NCBI GenBank assembly: GCA_001839685.1
Contig: MLAK01000886.1
Location: forward strand, 1 to 51,306
Direction of reading: 5' to 3'
Source of the DNA: Tritrichomonas foetus
Lineage: Eukaryota; Parabasalia; Tritrichomonadida; Tritrichomonadidae
Length of the DNA stretch: 51,306 nucleotides
A program made the translations under genes and the position numbers. The first letter of the stretch is position 1. Each line of letters starts with the position of its first letter. Below are positions 9,355-18,324 of the stretch, piece by piece. Under the pieces are notes generated by a model, which was given only the letters and a program-made list of their open reading frames with translations, was not told where the DNA came from and made no database searches.

Positions 9355-9966
9355 GATGTATTATTTCAATGCTCTTTTAAATATTTACAGCCATTCAACA
9401 TTTTGAATTCAATTTTCTACTATAAGAATTATTCAAATTTTGACATGATCATGATCAAGTCGAATCTACTTTAGGCCCAAAGTTAAAGCATATTTTTCCC
9501 TATAAAAGAAATATTTTGACAGAATTGATTCTATTAGCGTCGAAAAATAAGAGAAATGCATCATCATATCTATCCTTGTATATATGATCAATTTATGCAT
9601 TCTGATACACTTATTATGAAGAATAGAGGCGAACAAAACTTGCTTTTTATTGAGTAAAAATGTTCTCCAGAAAAGGTTGATTGAATCATTAACGAGACCA
9701 ATAATGTTTTTCATTGTTTTTAATCTCATTCATTGTTTCCAACGTTTTTATCTGAAACATCATGAGAAAATAATGAAGAAACAAAAGGAACTAACTAAAA
9801 AATCAAAAGAAAAGAAAGATAAATTTGAAACAAATCGTATTTTTTAAGCTTACTAAAATCTACCAAAAGAACTGAAGATAAATAAAATAATATTACTCAA
9901 AAAATAAAGACTAACAGGCTGAGGATCTTTCTATCCTTTTCCCTCAAAATAAAAGTCAAAACGACC
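9355..9966. other. Intergenic region, no convincing gene
   Basis: AT-rich spacer between the Rab and FKBP15-like genes. Two weak overlapping frames (9466-9729 minus and 9650-9847 plus) have no family likeness and biased composition. A palindrome TGATCATGATCA lies near 9444-9455. Confidence 0.6.
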
Positions 9967-11733
9967 TTATTGGTCATCATCATCATCCTCTTCTTCTTCT
10001 TCTTCCTCATCCTCGTCGTCCTCATCTGGATCAATCTGGCGTAGAACTCTTGAAGATGTTGCTCTCAGAGCGTTTTTGATTGCCTTGGTGATCGTCATTC
10101 CATCATATTCTTCGTCTTCATCGAAGCTGTCTGTAACGAGGCCATAAACTCCTTGAACCATCTGCCTCACAGTCTTGTTTATGAGCTGTGGCATCTGCTC
10201 CTTCAAGCGGTTGAGTTCACTAGTAATATCTCTTGATGCTTGTGCTTTCAATGCTTTATTTTCTGAAAGAGCCTTTTCGAACTGTTCTCTAACTCGAACA
10301 ACTTCTTCTTCAGCTTGTTTTGCATTAAATTCAAGTTGCTTTCTTTGATTATCTAATTCATCTGTTTGCTTTTGTTTTTCTTCATCAAGTTGTTGCTGTA
10401 AAGCGCCAAGTCTTCTTTCACTCTCTTGTTTAACTTGAACAAGTTTTTCCTGTAGGGTTTCGATTTCATGATTCAATTCGTCTTGTTTTTCAGTCTTTGC
10501 ACGAGTGATTTGTCTCTGATTCGACAATTTTTGACTGAGCTCCGAAAGTTGAACACGCAAGTCATCTCTTTCACGTGTATCTGAATGTCTTTCGTTCAAA
10601 AGATCAATCAGTTGTTGTTTTTCAGCAATAAGCTGGTCCTTCATTTGGTTTTCACGAAGAAGACGTTGGACTGAGCTGACAAGAACATCAGATGAAAGTG
10701 GAAGGGCTGATTGTTGGACTTGTGAACGTCTCAGGGAGGCAATCATTTGGCTGAGCTCTTCGAACTTTGTTTGAACTTCATTGTGGATTGATTGAAGTTG
10801 AGCTTCATACTGTGGTTTTGGTGCAGGCGGTGGTGCTTGAACAGGAGCAGGCGCAGGAGTTTTCTTCGCAGGTGTTTTTGCTTTACTTGCAGGTGTTGCT
10901 GCTGCTTTTGATGGAGTTGCTGCTGCTGAGGCAGATGAAGGAGGGGCTGCACCAGTCGCTGCTGCAACTTGAGCTGCTATTTGCTGCTGTGCAGCGCGCT
11001 GTTGTTGCATTTGCTGTTGTGAGTCTGAGCCTGCTTTTTGCGGCTTGGATTCAGGCGCCGAAGTTTCGGCTGTTGCTGCTTCTTCAGCTGCTGCACTTCC
11101 CTGTTCAGCTTCTTGAGAGGCCTGCTGCGAATGAGATTGTGAAGAGGCCCCGCCAACGCTTGGAAGCTCCTCTCCGATTGAGGTTGCTATCGCGATGACG
11201 TTTCTGGCAAAATTGACGAGGAAAATCGAATTTTGGGTGCCGCTTTTTGATATGGCGCTAACTGGCGATTGGTCGGACGATGATAGTTCTAAGTTGTCTT
11301 CAGACATGCAAGGGTCTTGAACTTTGTCTGCGTTGAGGTCGTAGCACTTGTATGAAACTTTAAAGCGATCAGACGAAATGGGGCCGCCCTTGCGATCGAT
11401 GATCATTATCGGCTCTGGAGAGGCTGCTACTTTTGCCGAGAGGGCAAACATTGTAAACATTTGGCATTCGGCCGCATTTCCGAATTGCAATAAAAATCTG
11501 TGAATTCCGCTAACCATTGATACATAAACGTCGTTCTGAATTGTCCAATCAACCTGTGGGGTGGCTTGGATGCCGAAAAATGGCGATTTGTCTGGTTTTA
11601 ATACGATTAATTGAATTTGTCCACCTTTGCGAACAGCAAGGAGAATCATCGTTCCGACACGTGAATATTGGTTAGTTTGTGGATTTACAATCGATATGTT
11701 TACTTGTGTAGCGCGAAGTGTTGCATCAGTCAT
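9967..11733 (-). CDS. FKBP15 (WAFL)-like coiled-coil protein
   Basis: FKBP15 links endosomes to actin and carries a WH1-like domain, an FKBP domain and coiled coils. This 588-residue protein shows the same order: a WH1/PH-like N-terminus (about 8-105), a region where the FKBP fold should be (about 105-200) that keeps only faint likeness, an Ala/Pro/Gln-rich linker (about 205-305), a long coiled coil (about 310-510), and a conserved C-terminal block around residues 515-565 with the VRQMVQGVY-EEYDGMTITKAIKNAL pattern also seen in FKBP15. It ends in an acidic tail of Asp/Glu. The FKBP part looks too degenerate for peptidyl-prolyl isomerase activity. The assignment rests mainly on the two ends and the domain order. 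Confidence 0.68.
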   Translation of the reverse strand: MTDATLRATQVNISIVNPQTNQYSRVGTMILLAVRKGGQIQLIVLKPDKSPFFGIQATPQVDWTIQNDVYVSMVSGIHRFLLQFGNAAECQMFTMFALSAKVAASPEPIMIIDRKGGPISSDRFKVSYKCYDLNADKVQDPCMSEDNLELSSSDQSPVSAISKSGTQNSIFLVNFARNVIAIATSIGEELPSVGGASSQSHSQQASQEAEQGSAAAEEAATAETSAPESKPQKAGSDSQQQMQQQRAAQQQIAAQVAAATGAAPPSSASAAATPSKAAATPASKAKTPAKKTPAPAPVQAPPPAPKPQYEAQLQSIHNEVQTKFEELSQMIASLRRSQVQQSALPLSSDVLVSSVQRLLRENQMKDQLIAEKQQLIDLLNERHSDTRERDDLRVQLSELSQKLSNQRQITRAKTEKQDELNHEIETLQEKLVQVKQESERRLGALQQQLDEEKQKQTDELDNQRKQLEFNAKQAEEEVVRVREQFEKALSENKALKAQASRDITSELNRLKEQMPQLINKTVRQMVQGVYGLVTDSFDEDEEYDGMTITKAIKNALRATSSRVLRQIDPDEDDEDEEEEEEEDDDDDQ

Positions 11734-12327
11734 TGACTTTTTGAAATAACACCCAATTGTTTGTAAATTTTGAATTGAACTTTTTTGCTTGTAAATTTTA
11801 TCAACATGGTTATCAAGAAAAAAAATTTTTCCTGCTTAATTTCATCCAATATAAACTCATTCAATGAATTTACAAGAACATTTAACAATAATTATTAATT
11901 TATTCTAGGCGATATTGACCAGAAAAAAAATATTCCCCAATAATTATATCATCTTTGTCTAATACAAAAGTATATCCTATACATATTGATATATTGTAAT
12001 ATTATTTAAATCAAATAAATAGCAATTTAGGTTTAACATTTTGAGATAATGATAAGGAAAACATCTGACAAATCTTGTGAAAATATATTGACGATTAAAT
12101 TTGACCTAAACCGATTGTTAAAAATGTGAAGTCATTTATGTTTTACTTGTTGGAGACATTTTCTCATGGAATGTCGCCCCAATACAACAATTGATATCAC
12201 AACATGATTGAATCTCTTGAATTATAAAGGGAAGAAGAATAGTAAAAAAAAAAAAGAATTTCTATGAATAGATCAAGATTTATTAAAGTTAACAATATAG
12301 CGCTTTTGGTATAATTTATAATTATAT

Positions 12328-12393
12328 GTGATATTTTTTAAAAATATCACCTTTTTGTTGGAAATTCAATTAGGAAAGAACATTTCCTAATTG
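12328..12393. repeat. Two adjacent perfect hairpins
   Basis: The first, 12328-12350, has 11-base arms (GTGATATTTTT and its complement) around a single T. The second pairs CAATTAGGAAA (12367-12377) with TTTCCTAATTG (12383-12393) across a five-base loop. They lie 16 bases apart and immediately precede a tandem repeat. Confidence 0.8.
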
Positions 12394-12400
12394 CTCTTGA

Positions 12401-12486
12401 AATCATTCTTTCTTAATCGTTCATTGAGTCATTCTTTAAGTCGTTTATTGAATCATTCTTTAAGTCGTTCATTGAATCGTTCATTG
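12401..12486. repeat. 24-bp tandem repeat
   Basis: Units at 12401-12426, 12427-12450 and 12451-12474, then a half-unit at 12475-12486. Each is built on the pattern AATCATTCTTTAAGTCGTTC followed by ATTG, with a few differences between copies. Confidence 0.85.
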
Positions 12487-12924
12487 AATTATTTAATAAT
12501 CCTTCTTGAAAGATGTTTTCAAAAAATTTTCACCATTCTATACAAAATGAGTTCCATCTCGAATCAAAAATAGTTTTGATTGCCAGCAAATAGAAAGAAA
12601 GCTTTCTTCTTGAAAAGTGTTAATTGACAATAATATGAATGGTTCCATTTCTTGTGATTTCAAGCCAAGACATTTTTGCCATAATCACTCATTGACAGAT
12701 TTTTGGTATTTAAAATTTTTTCTCTTCTCTATCAAATTGATATCAAATTTATACCTAATTTTCTGAGTTCAAATTGACCTTAAGCGATTAAAAAACACAT
12801 TTATTGATCAACATCAAATTTGATGCCAAATTTTCCACATTCGATAAATATGCGGAAAGAAAATAAACATTTTTTCTGGTTCATCTCAGCTAAAATTTAT
12901 TTTTTAACGAATTTTTAACAAATT

Positions 12925-13428
12925 TTAGCTGGGTTCCTCCTCTTCCAAAAGTGCGGGAACAAACAATTGATAGCGACCTGGATTTTTTATATTTTGTATA
13001 GGTTTGGGAAATCCCAGTTCCTCGCAAATAGAAATTAAAATGTCCGACATTGCAAAGTTTTCCTTGTTATGTTTTCCGACGCCAGTAATGAACAGTAAAT
13101 CGGCCTCATATTTTCGGTCAAGCGTTAGCAAAAATCTGCGAATGTACTGGCGGGCACCAGAATGGGTGTAGCCGTGCAGATCAATCCTTTTTTTATATAT
13201 ATTCGGCGTTGGCGAGATCTCGTATTGTGTAAATGCATCCCAGTAAGGAGGAATGAAATCGTCATTCATTAAACTCGTTGCGTACTGGATTCGTTCTGAT
13301 AAAACGTCATTTTTGATATCATCATTTTTTAATTGATCAATTGAATATTGTGACGCGCCTCTCGAAAGCATATATTCGCAAAGAATATTATTTTGAAAGT
13401 TTACTGCATCGAATCTTTTTTCATTCAT
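12925..13428 (-). CDS. Smr-domain protein
   Basis: A 167-residue protein with a C-terminal Smr (small MutS-related) domain at about 80-158. Diagnostic motifs are IDLHGYT (LHG at 84-86) and the TGVGKH loop (115-120), which corresponds to the TGxGxHS motif of Smr nucleases, followed by a final LFVPAL strand. Eukaryotic Smr domains act as RNA or DNA endonucleases, for example in mRNA surveillance. The N-terminal 70 residues are helical and unassigned. The stop TAA overlaps TAAAA. It lies between two larger minus-strand genes and is separately promoted as far as can be seen. Confidence 0.88.
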   Translation of the reverse strand: MNEKRFDAVNFQNNILCEYMLSRGASQYSIDQLKNDDIKNDVLSERIQYATSLMNDDFIPPYWDAFTQYEISPTPNIYKKRIDLHGYTHSGARQYIRRFLLTLDRKYEADLLFITGVGKHNKENFAMSDILISICEELGFPKPIQNIKNPGRYQLFVPALLEEEEPS

Positions 13429-13793
13429 TCATAAAATCGAGACGAAATTTTGTTGGTGAACTTTTTCTATCATTCGAGCCAAGTCAATCCTCAGAATTAT
13501 TTTGTATATATGTCACGCTTTTCGTTATGAATCGAATGGAAATTTGAGAACGCATCAAATGTGCTCATAATCGATTCAGAGCAATTATCCTGTCAACCAC
13601 ATCCACACATATTTCACACATGGGATCACCTACAATGGGGCATAATTAATAACAATGAGAAATTTACAGATAGTGAATGAATCAAAAAAAGATAAAATGA
13701 TGTGGTAACAAAAAGAAGGAAAGATCAGAATTAGAATATTCAAATGTCTAAATATTTATATATAAATAAAAAAATATATATTATATAGCATAC
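13429..13793. other. Intergenic region, no gene seen
   Basis: Spacer between the Smr and Raptor genes. It contains a relatively C-rich stretch near 13590-13650 but no frame or RNA fold I can name. Confidence 0.5.
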
Positions 13794-16700
13794 TCATGGG
13801 TCTTGAACGAGCTTGTAAACAACAAGTTCGCCATCGCCATTTTTATTTGTTGTTCCGAATGCAAAAATAGGTAAAATTTGATGTGCAGCACAACAAGTTC
13901 CACAATCGATTGAATCAAATGTATACAGCCGCTTTCCGTCGGTATCGGTAATATATGGATGGCTTTGAGATGGTGAGAACAAGAGAATTGGGTAAATTTG
14001 GTGTGAATCAAAAACATGGAGTTGTTCAGAGGTATACTCTTCGTTTAAAATGTGAATATTGTCTAATTGATGATTCCATGAAACAATTTTTCCATCTTCA
14101 TAAAGTGCATAATAAGTATCATTATCTATTTTAGAATACGTGATTTGTGTAACAGATGAACCTTTAAAAGCTAGAGAGTCGTCAAGGCAAATAACATGGT
14201 CTTGCTCAAGTTTGATATGCCTGATTACGCCATTTGCATAACCAATAATACAAACTCCAGGCTGACAAGGCGACATTACTAATGCTGTCATTCCACTCTG
14301 TGAGTCGGCATTCCAATCATTCACCATAGAAAAGCTTCGAATGTCCCATTTTGAAATCGTGTTCTTTTTATCTGCTGTGTAAATAGCATAAGGCTCGTTT
14401 TCAGATACTGCAATGATTGGTTCATTCATTGAACATCTAAATGAAGATGAAAAATATTTTCTTGGTGGTTGCCACACAAAAACATCACAGTGCTTATTCA
14501 CAAGAATAACACGAAGATCTTCATCCCATCTCACAAATTTAATATCAGTTATATCATTGCATGTAATTGAAGATGTAACACCATGAACATCAATGTAATA
14601 AATCGAATTTTTTGTAGCGAATGCAATTCCAGTAGATTCATTATGGAATGCAATTTTTGTTATTCCATTAATTTGTTGACTATAGATTTGATTCATCTGG
14701 AATTTGTCTGAAATATGCTTGATTGGAACAGGTGAAGCTGGCTTAACATTCTTTGGTTCTTTTTCTTCTTTTGGTTGTTTGTTTAAAGGTGTTGAAACAT
14801 TTGATGAATTTGGTGACATATACGAAGTATTTGATAATCCAGAGTTTGGTGTATTGTATGAGGAATTATTTGTAGAGGTATACGGAGTGTTTGGTGTTTG
14901 CTGTGAGCTCAAGTTCATGCTTGTATTTGCTTTTTGAGGTGTTGAGTATACTGTCATATCCATTCTTTCTTGCATTCTCGCATTCTCTTCACAAAGTTTC
15001 CATTGTTGTTCTTTAATTAGGTTTCTAAGTGCAATTTGATGGAGAGATTCATTTTGATCTAAGCTTGTAAGTGCATTTTGTTCATTGTCATCATCATCTA
15101 CAATTACATGATTAATTGATCTTCGATTTTTAATGTTTGCCATATAAGCTGCTTTTTGTTTTTCAACAAATACTAAAATCTTTTTTGCAAGTGTTGAAAC
15201 TGATGTATGTGGATCACTTGTGAATAATTCTATGACAAATAAAGCAACTGAGTAAGCATGAACAATAAAGTTTGAAGTATGAACAACATCATCAATTTCT
15301 GTGAAAAAGTTTTCCTTTTTAAATGTAGTTCGTCTGTAAAAAGCAGCCATCATACTACTAAACGAGTCTGTTGGGAAATTTGGTGTTTTAACATTAATTG
15401 ATTCACTGCAGCAATCAAAAGAAACAACAAACTTTTTCAGTAAAAGAAGAAGATGGAACCTAACTAAATATGAAGCATCAAAAGCTGTTGGTAAAACCAT
15501 AAATAATAGTTGACCATTAACATCACATTCAAATGGCCGAAGGAAGCAAGTAATTGCAGAAACAGCAGCTGCACGACAAGAGGAAGCTTTATGGAAAATG
15601 TATGAGGCACATTGAACATGTAAACCATTTCCAATGAAATCACAAGGTTCTGGGGAGAATAAATGAAAAGACCTACGAATTAAAAGAAGAAGCCAAAATG
15701 CACGTCTTGATTTTGCTGTTGCTAATGCCTTTCTTACATTTGTAAGAAATTCAACAGATGTGCAAATTTGTTGGAAAGTTTCATTAGTGACAACAAGGTT
15801 TGCAAGTAAGGCAACTACAACAATTTTTGTTTCCTCTGGCATATCATCACTGAAAATTAAACCTGGAAAATGAGTTACATCGAGTTCTTTTCGAATTTCT
15901 GTTGCAAAAGTCGGATGGTGATACAAAAGTGCTAAAATTAAGTAACATAAGCTATGAAAAACAGGAAACTTTAAATCCTTTTGCATAACTTTTTGAATCA
16001 AACAATGAAAAACGGTCGCCGAGGTGAGCATTGGAGGATCTGATTTTGGATTGGCTGCATATTCAGCAAGTAAAAATAGGGGTTTATCATTTGTTGATTC
16101 AGTGAAAAGCATATGGAATAAAATTGTGAGATGATATGGCCGAACAAGATGTAATTGATTATTTCTGAGTATCTGATCAAAAGAAGTAGCTAATCGTGCA
16201 AATAAATCTGATGCATATAGGGGACGTGGAACTTTGACTGAACAAATAGCTGTATCAATCATGACTGACCATTGATGCCATAATTTGTGCATTGACAAAT
16301 CTGGGAGCTCAGGATAAGCTTTAGGGTGAACTTTATAAGGCCGTAAAAGGAACTGTGCAAGCAAAAAGTGACGGAAAAGTACTGCTGAAAGCCTGTCACA
16401 CCGAAAGATTTTGTGATATAATTCAGGCGATAGTGAATCTGCTGCTATTGCATCTGTTATTGCACCAAGAGCAAGAGAAAGCCGACTGGATTCAGGTGAT
16501 CTTTCCGCCCAAAGATGCTGACAAGGCGATTCAAGCGGGAACGTATGAGATACTAAAGTGACTCTGTAGTGCTGTAAAATGTGGCATACGATAGCCATTT
16601 TGACAGACGATAAAACGCATGAAGTCAAAAAGTCCCTGGGGATTCTGGGATCAGATGGCAATGTTTCGCCTGCGTCTGTGGCACAAATGCAAAACCAGTC

Positions 16701-17510
16701 ATTCCAGTCAACTCCGTTCATATTTGGCTGCTTTTTGGCTGTTTCGATAAAGGTCGGGATTATTGCGGCCGCATTTGAGCAATCGAAAATGAACCACGTT
16801 GGTGGCTTCAATCGTGAAAATAGCTGGCTTAAATCGAATGCGTTAAAATCTGTTGATCGTTTTTCGCTACTCCATAAATTTTTCTCTGTTATTGTTGGAA
16901 AGCCATGTCCAATATAATGAAATAAAATTCTTCCGGCCGGAACTTCGCGTCGAATTGATGCTAGATTATTCATTCTTTCGTTTGATGGGGCAATCGAGAA
17001 GAAAAATCGAAGATGCGCGCGAATTCGATTATATGTCGTTTTGAAGTATTGCTGCACGGCTGGAATATATTCTGAAGGGAAGGCTGTTTGCGAGTCAAAC
17101 CAGGCGAAAATTGAAGGTAATTTGGCTGAATATTTTGATGCGGGTTTTGGAAATTGCTCTAAATGGGCAACGTTAATAACAACACATTCTATCGGCTCTA
17201 CGCGAAAAGGAATTGTTGGAGTGGTCGGACAGTTAAATTGCTCGAATGAATATTCATGGTCACCAATATCGAGTGTGAACGTTTCGTTATCGTCTAAATG
17301 TTCCGGAATTGAATGTTGATTAAACATCGGCGCAAGATCGACTGTAAATTCTTGAGATTCTGTCCGTCCAGGTGAAAATGCAAAGTTTTCTGTGCCAAAA
17401 TCATCTTCAGGATCGCCATATGATCCAGACGATGAATATTCATCATCTATAGCCGAAAAAGAAGTAAAATTAACAGCAGAACTCTTATGCATCGACATTT
17501 GCCTATCCAT
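13794..17510 (-). CDS. Raptor homologue, TORC1 scaffold
   Basis: Raptor (yeast Kog1) recruits substrates to the TOR kinase in TORC1. The 1238-residue protein has the Raptor N-terminal caspase-like domain (about 100-260) with ILFHYIGHG (HYIGHG at 198-203) and FIFDCSNAA (DCSNA at 243-247), the equivalents of the family's HYNGHG and YDCSNAG blocks. A central helical ARM/HEAT-like region follows (about 280-760), then a low-complexity Ser/Thr/Asn linker (about 850-950) and C-terminal WD40-type beta repeats (about 960-1238). The open frame extends to 17528, but that codon is TTG. The first ATG is at 17510, after an upstream in-frame TGA, so I start there. This implies a nutrient-sensing TORC1 pathway. 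Confidence 0.92.
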   Translation of the reverse strand: MDRQMSMHKSSAVNFTSFSAIDDEYSSSGSYGDPEDDFGTENFAFSPGRTESQEFTVDLAPMFNQHSIPEHLDDNETFTLDIGDHEYSFEQFNCPTTPTIPFRVEPIECVVINVAHLEQFPKPASKYSAKLPSIFAWFDSQTAFPSEYIPAVQQYFKTTYNRIRAHLRFFFSIAPSNERMNNLASIRREVPAGRILFHYIGHGFPTITEKNLWSSEKRSTDFNAFDLSQLFSRLKPPTWFIFDCSNAAAIIPTFIETAKKQPNMNGVDWNDWFCICATDAGETLPSDPRIPRDFLTSCVLSSVKMAIVCHILQHYRVTLVSHTFPLESPCQHLWAERSPESSRLSLALGAITDAIAADSLSPELYHKIFRCDRLSAVLFRHFLLAQFLLRPYKVHPKAYPELPDLSMHKLWHQWSVMIDTAICSVKVPRPLYASDLFARLATSFDQILRNNQLHLVRPYHLTILFHMLFTESTNDKPLFLLAEYAANPKSDPPMLTSATVFHCLIQKVMQKDLKFPVFHSLCYLILALLYHHPTFATEIRKELDVTHFPGLIFSDDMPEETKIVVVALLANLVVTNETFQQICTSVEFLTNVRKALATAKSRRAFWLLLLIRRSFHLFSPEPCDFIGNGLHVQCASYIFHKASSCRAAAVSAITCFLRPFECDVNGQLLFMVLPTAFDASYLVRFHLLLLLKKFVVSFDCCSESINVKTPNFPTDSFSSMMAAFYRRTTFKKENFFTEIDDVVHTSNFIVHAYSVALFVIELFTSDPHTSVSTLAKKILVFVEKQKAAYMANIKNRRSINHVIVDDDDNEQNALTSLDQNESLHQIALRNLIKEQQWKLCEENARMQERMDMTVYSTPQKANTSMNLSSQQTPNTPYTSTNNSSYNTPNSGLSNTSYMSPNSSNVSTPLNKQPKEEKEPKNVKPASPVPIKHISDKFQMNQIYSQQINGITKIAFHNESTGIAFATKNSIYYIDVHGVTSSITCNDITDIKFVRWDEDLRVILVNKHCDVFVWQPPRKYFSSSFRCSMNEPIIAVSENEPYAIYTADKKNTISKWDIRSFSMVNDWNADSQSGMTALVMSPCQPGVCIIGYANGVIRHIKLEQDHVICLDDSLAFKGSSVTQITYSKIDNDTYYALYEDGKIVSWNHQLDNIHILNEEYTSEQLHVFDSHQIYPILLFSPSQSHPYITDTDGKRLYTFDSIDCGTCCAAHQILPIFAFGTTNKNGDGELVVYKLVQDP

Positions 17511-18324
17511 AAATTTCTCCAAATTCAATATGCTATCAACGGGGTTTCAAATTTTAAATGCCCATTTAGGCTAAAGCTAAGGTGAATTTTTAAAAATTAT
17601 TCATTTGATAATGTTCATTGAATTAATTCAAAGAACTTCTCTTTCAAAATAAATCAACTTTTCAGCGCCATTTCCCTTCTCACAATTTTTCAATGGTATG
17701 CTGGTCACTCATTGTGGTATTCGAATTTCCATGAATAATTATGTCACTGTTTCAAGAACATATATGATTTAGAATGCATTATTTTGACAATCTAATGATC
17801 TTCATTTAGAGATCGCGCTTATGCCAAAGTGATTTTGAAAAACGAAAAGCGTGGGCATAAGGATTTTTATTGAATTTTATTACACATATCATCCATTTAT
17901 ATATATATATATATATATTAATGACTAAAATTTAGAATAGTATCTTTTATTTAATCTGGAAGAAATGGTTTGTTCATAAAAAGTGTGTTTGTTGCTCCAT
18001 GAACACCTATCTCTTGTTCCATGGATTCCATCGATGTGCCTATGTCATGATAAAATTCTTTCACATTTTGATTCACAATTCTCAATTGATGTGATCAGTT
18101 TTTCGAAAATATCAAACTGTTCAAGTTTTGACCTTTAGTGGCACTATTGGGGCTACAGAAGGGAATTCCCTTCCTGGTATGATTGGTACACCTACGGAGT
18201 TCTTCTACAACAGTACATAAGTTAATGTCACACACAGATTTCACTCGAATCAAAACAAAACATAACAAAAAAAAAGTTTCATTTTTCGCCCTAAAGATGT
18301 TTTATTAAAATATATATACTTTTA
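17511..18324. other. Intergenic region with palindromes
   Basis: About 800 bases upstream of the Raptor gene. It holds an 8-bp inverted repeat CTTATGCC (17818-17825) and GGCATAAG (17854-17861), an AT dinucleotide run at 17898-17919, a TTTTGACCTTTAG motif at 18126-18138 and a perfect 16-bp palindrome GAAGGGAATTCCCTTC at 18158-18173 inside a locally GC-richer patch. No gene or RNA was recognised. Confidence 0.55.
17898..17919. repeat. AT dinucleotide run
   Basis: About ten consecutive TA/AT dinucleotides; a common feature of AT-rich spacers. Confidence 0.85.

Larger units (their letters stand above)
11734..12924. other. Gene-free region with hairpins and short tandem repeats
   Basis: About 1.2 kb without a credible gene. 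It contains two adjacent hairpins (12328-12350 and 12367-12393), a 24-bp tandem repeat (12401-12486) and two copies of a TTGACCT motif (12101-12107 and 12774-12780). An open frame at 12391-12573 merely reads through the repeat. Confidence 0.6.

Noticed and set aside
9466..9729. 87-codon minus-strand frame between Rab and FKBP15-like genes
   Set aside because: No family likeness, overlapping frame on the other strand, composition typical of AT-rich spacers.
10767..11198. 143-codon plus-strand frame opposite the FKBP15-like gene
   Set aside because: It mirrors the Ala/Gln/Pro-rich linker and is Leu/Val-rich by complement; it is a shadow.
17511..17528. Raptor start at 17528
   Set aside because: The codon is TTG; the first ATG is at 17510. 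The same reasoning moved the starts of the genes at 24274, 42476, 48616 and 50993.
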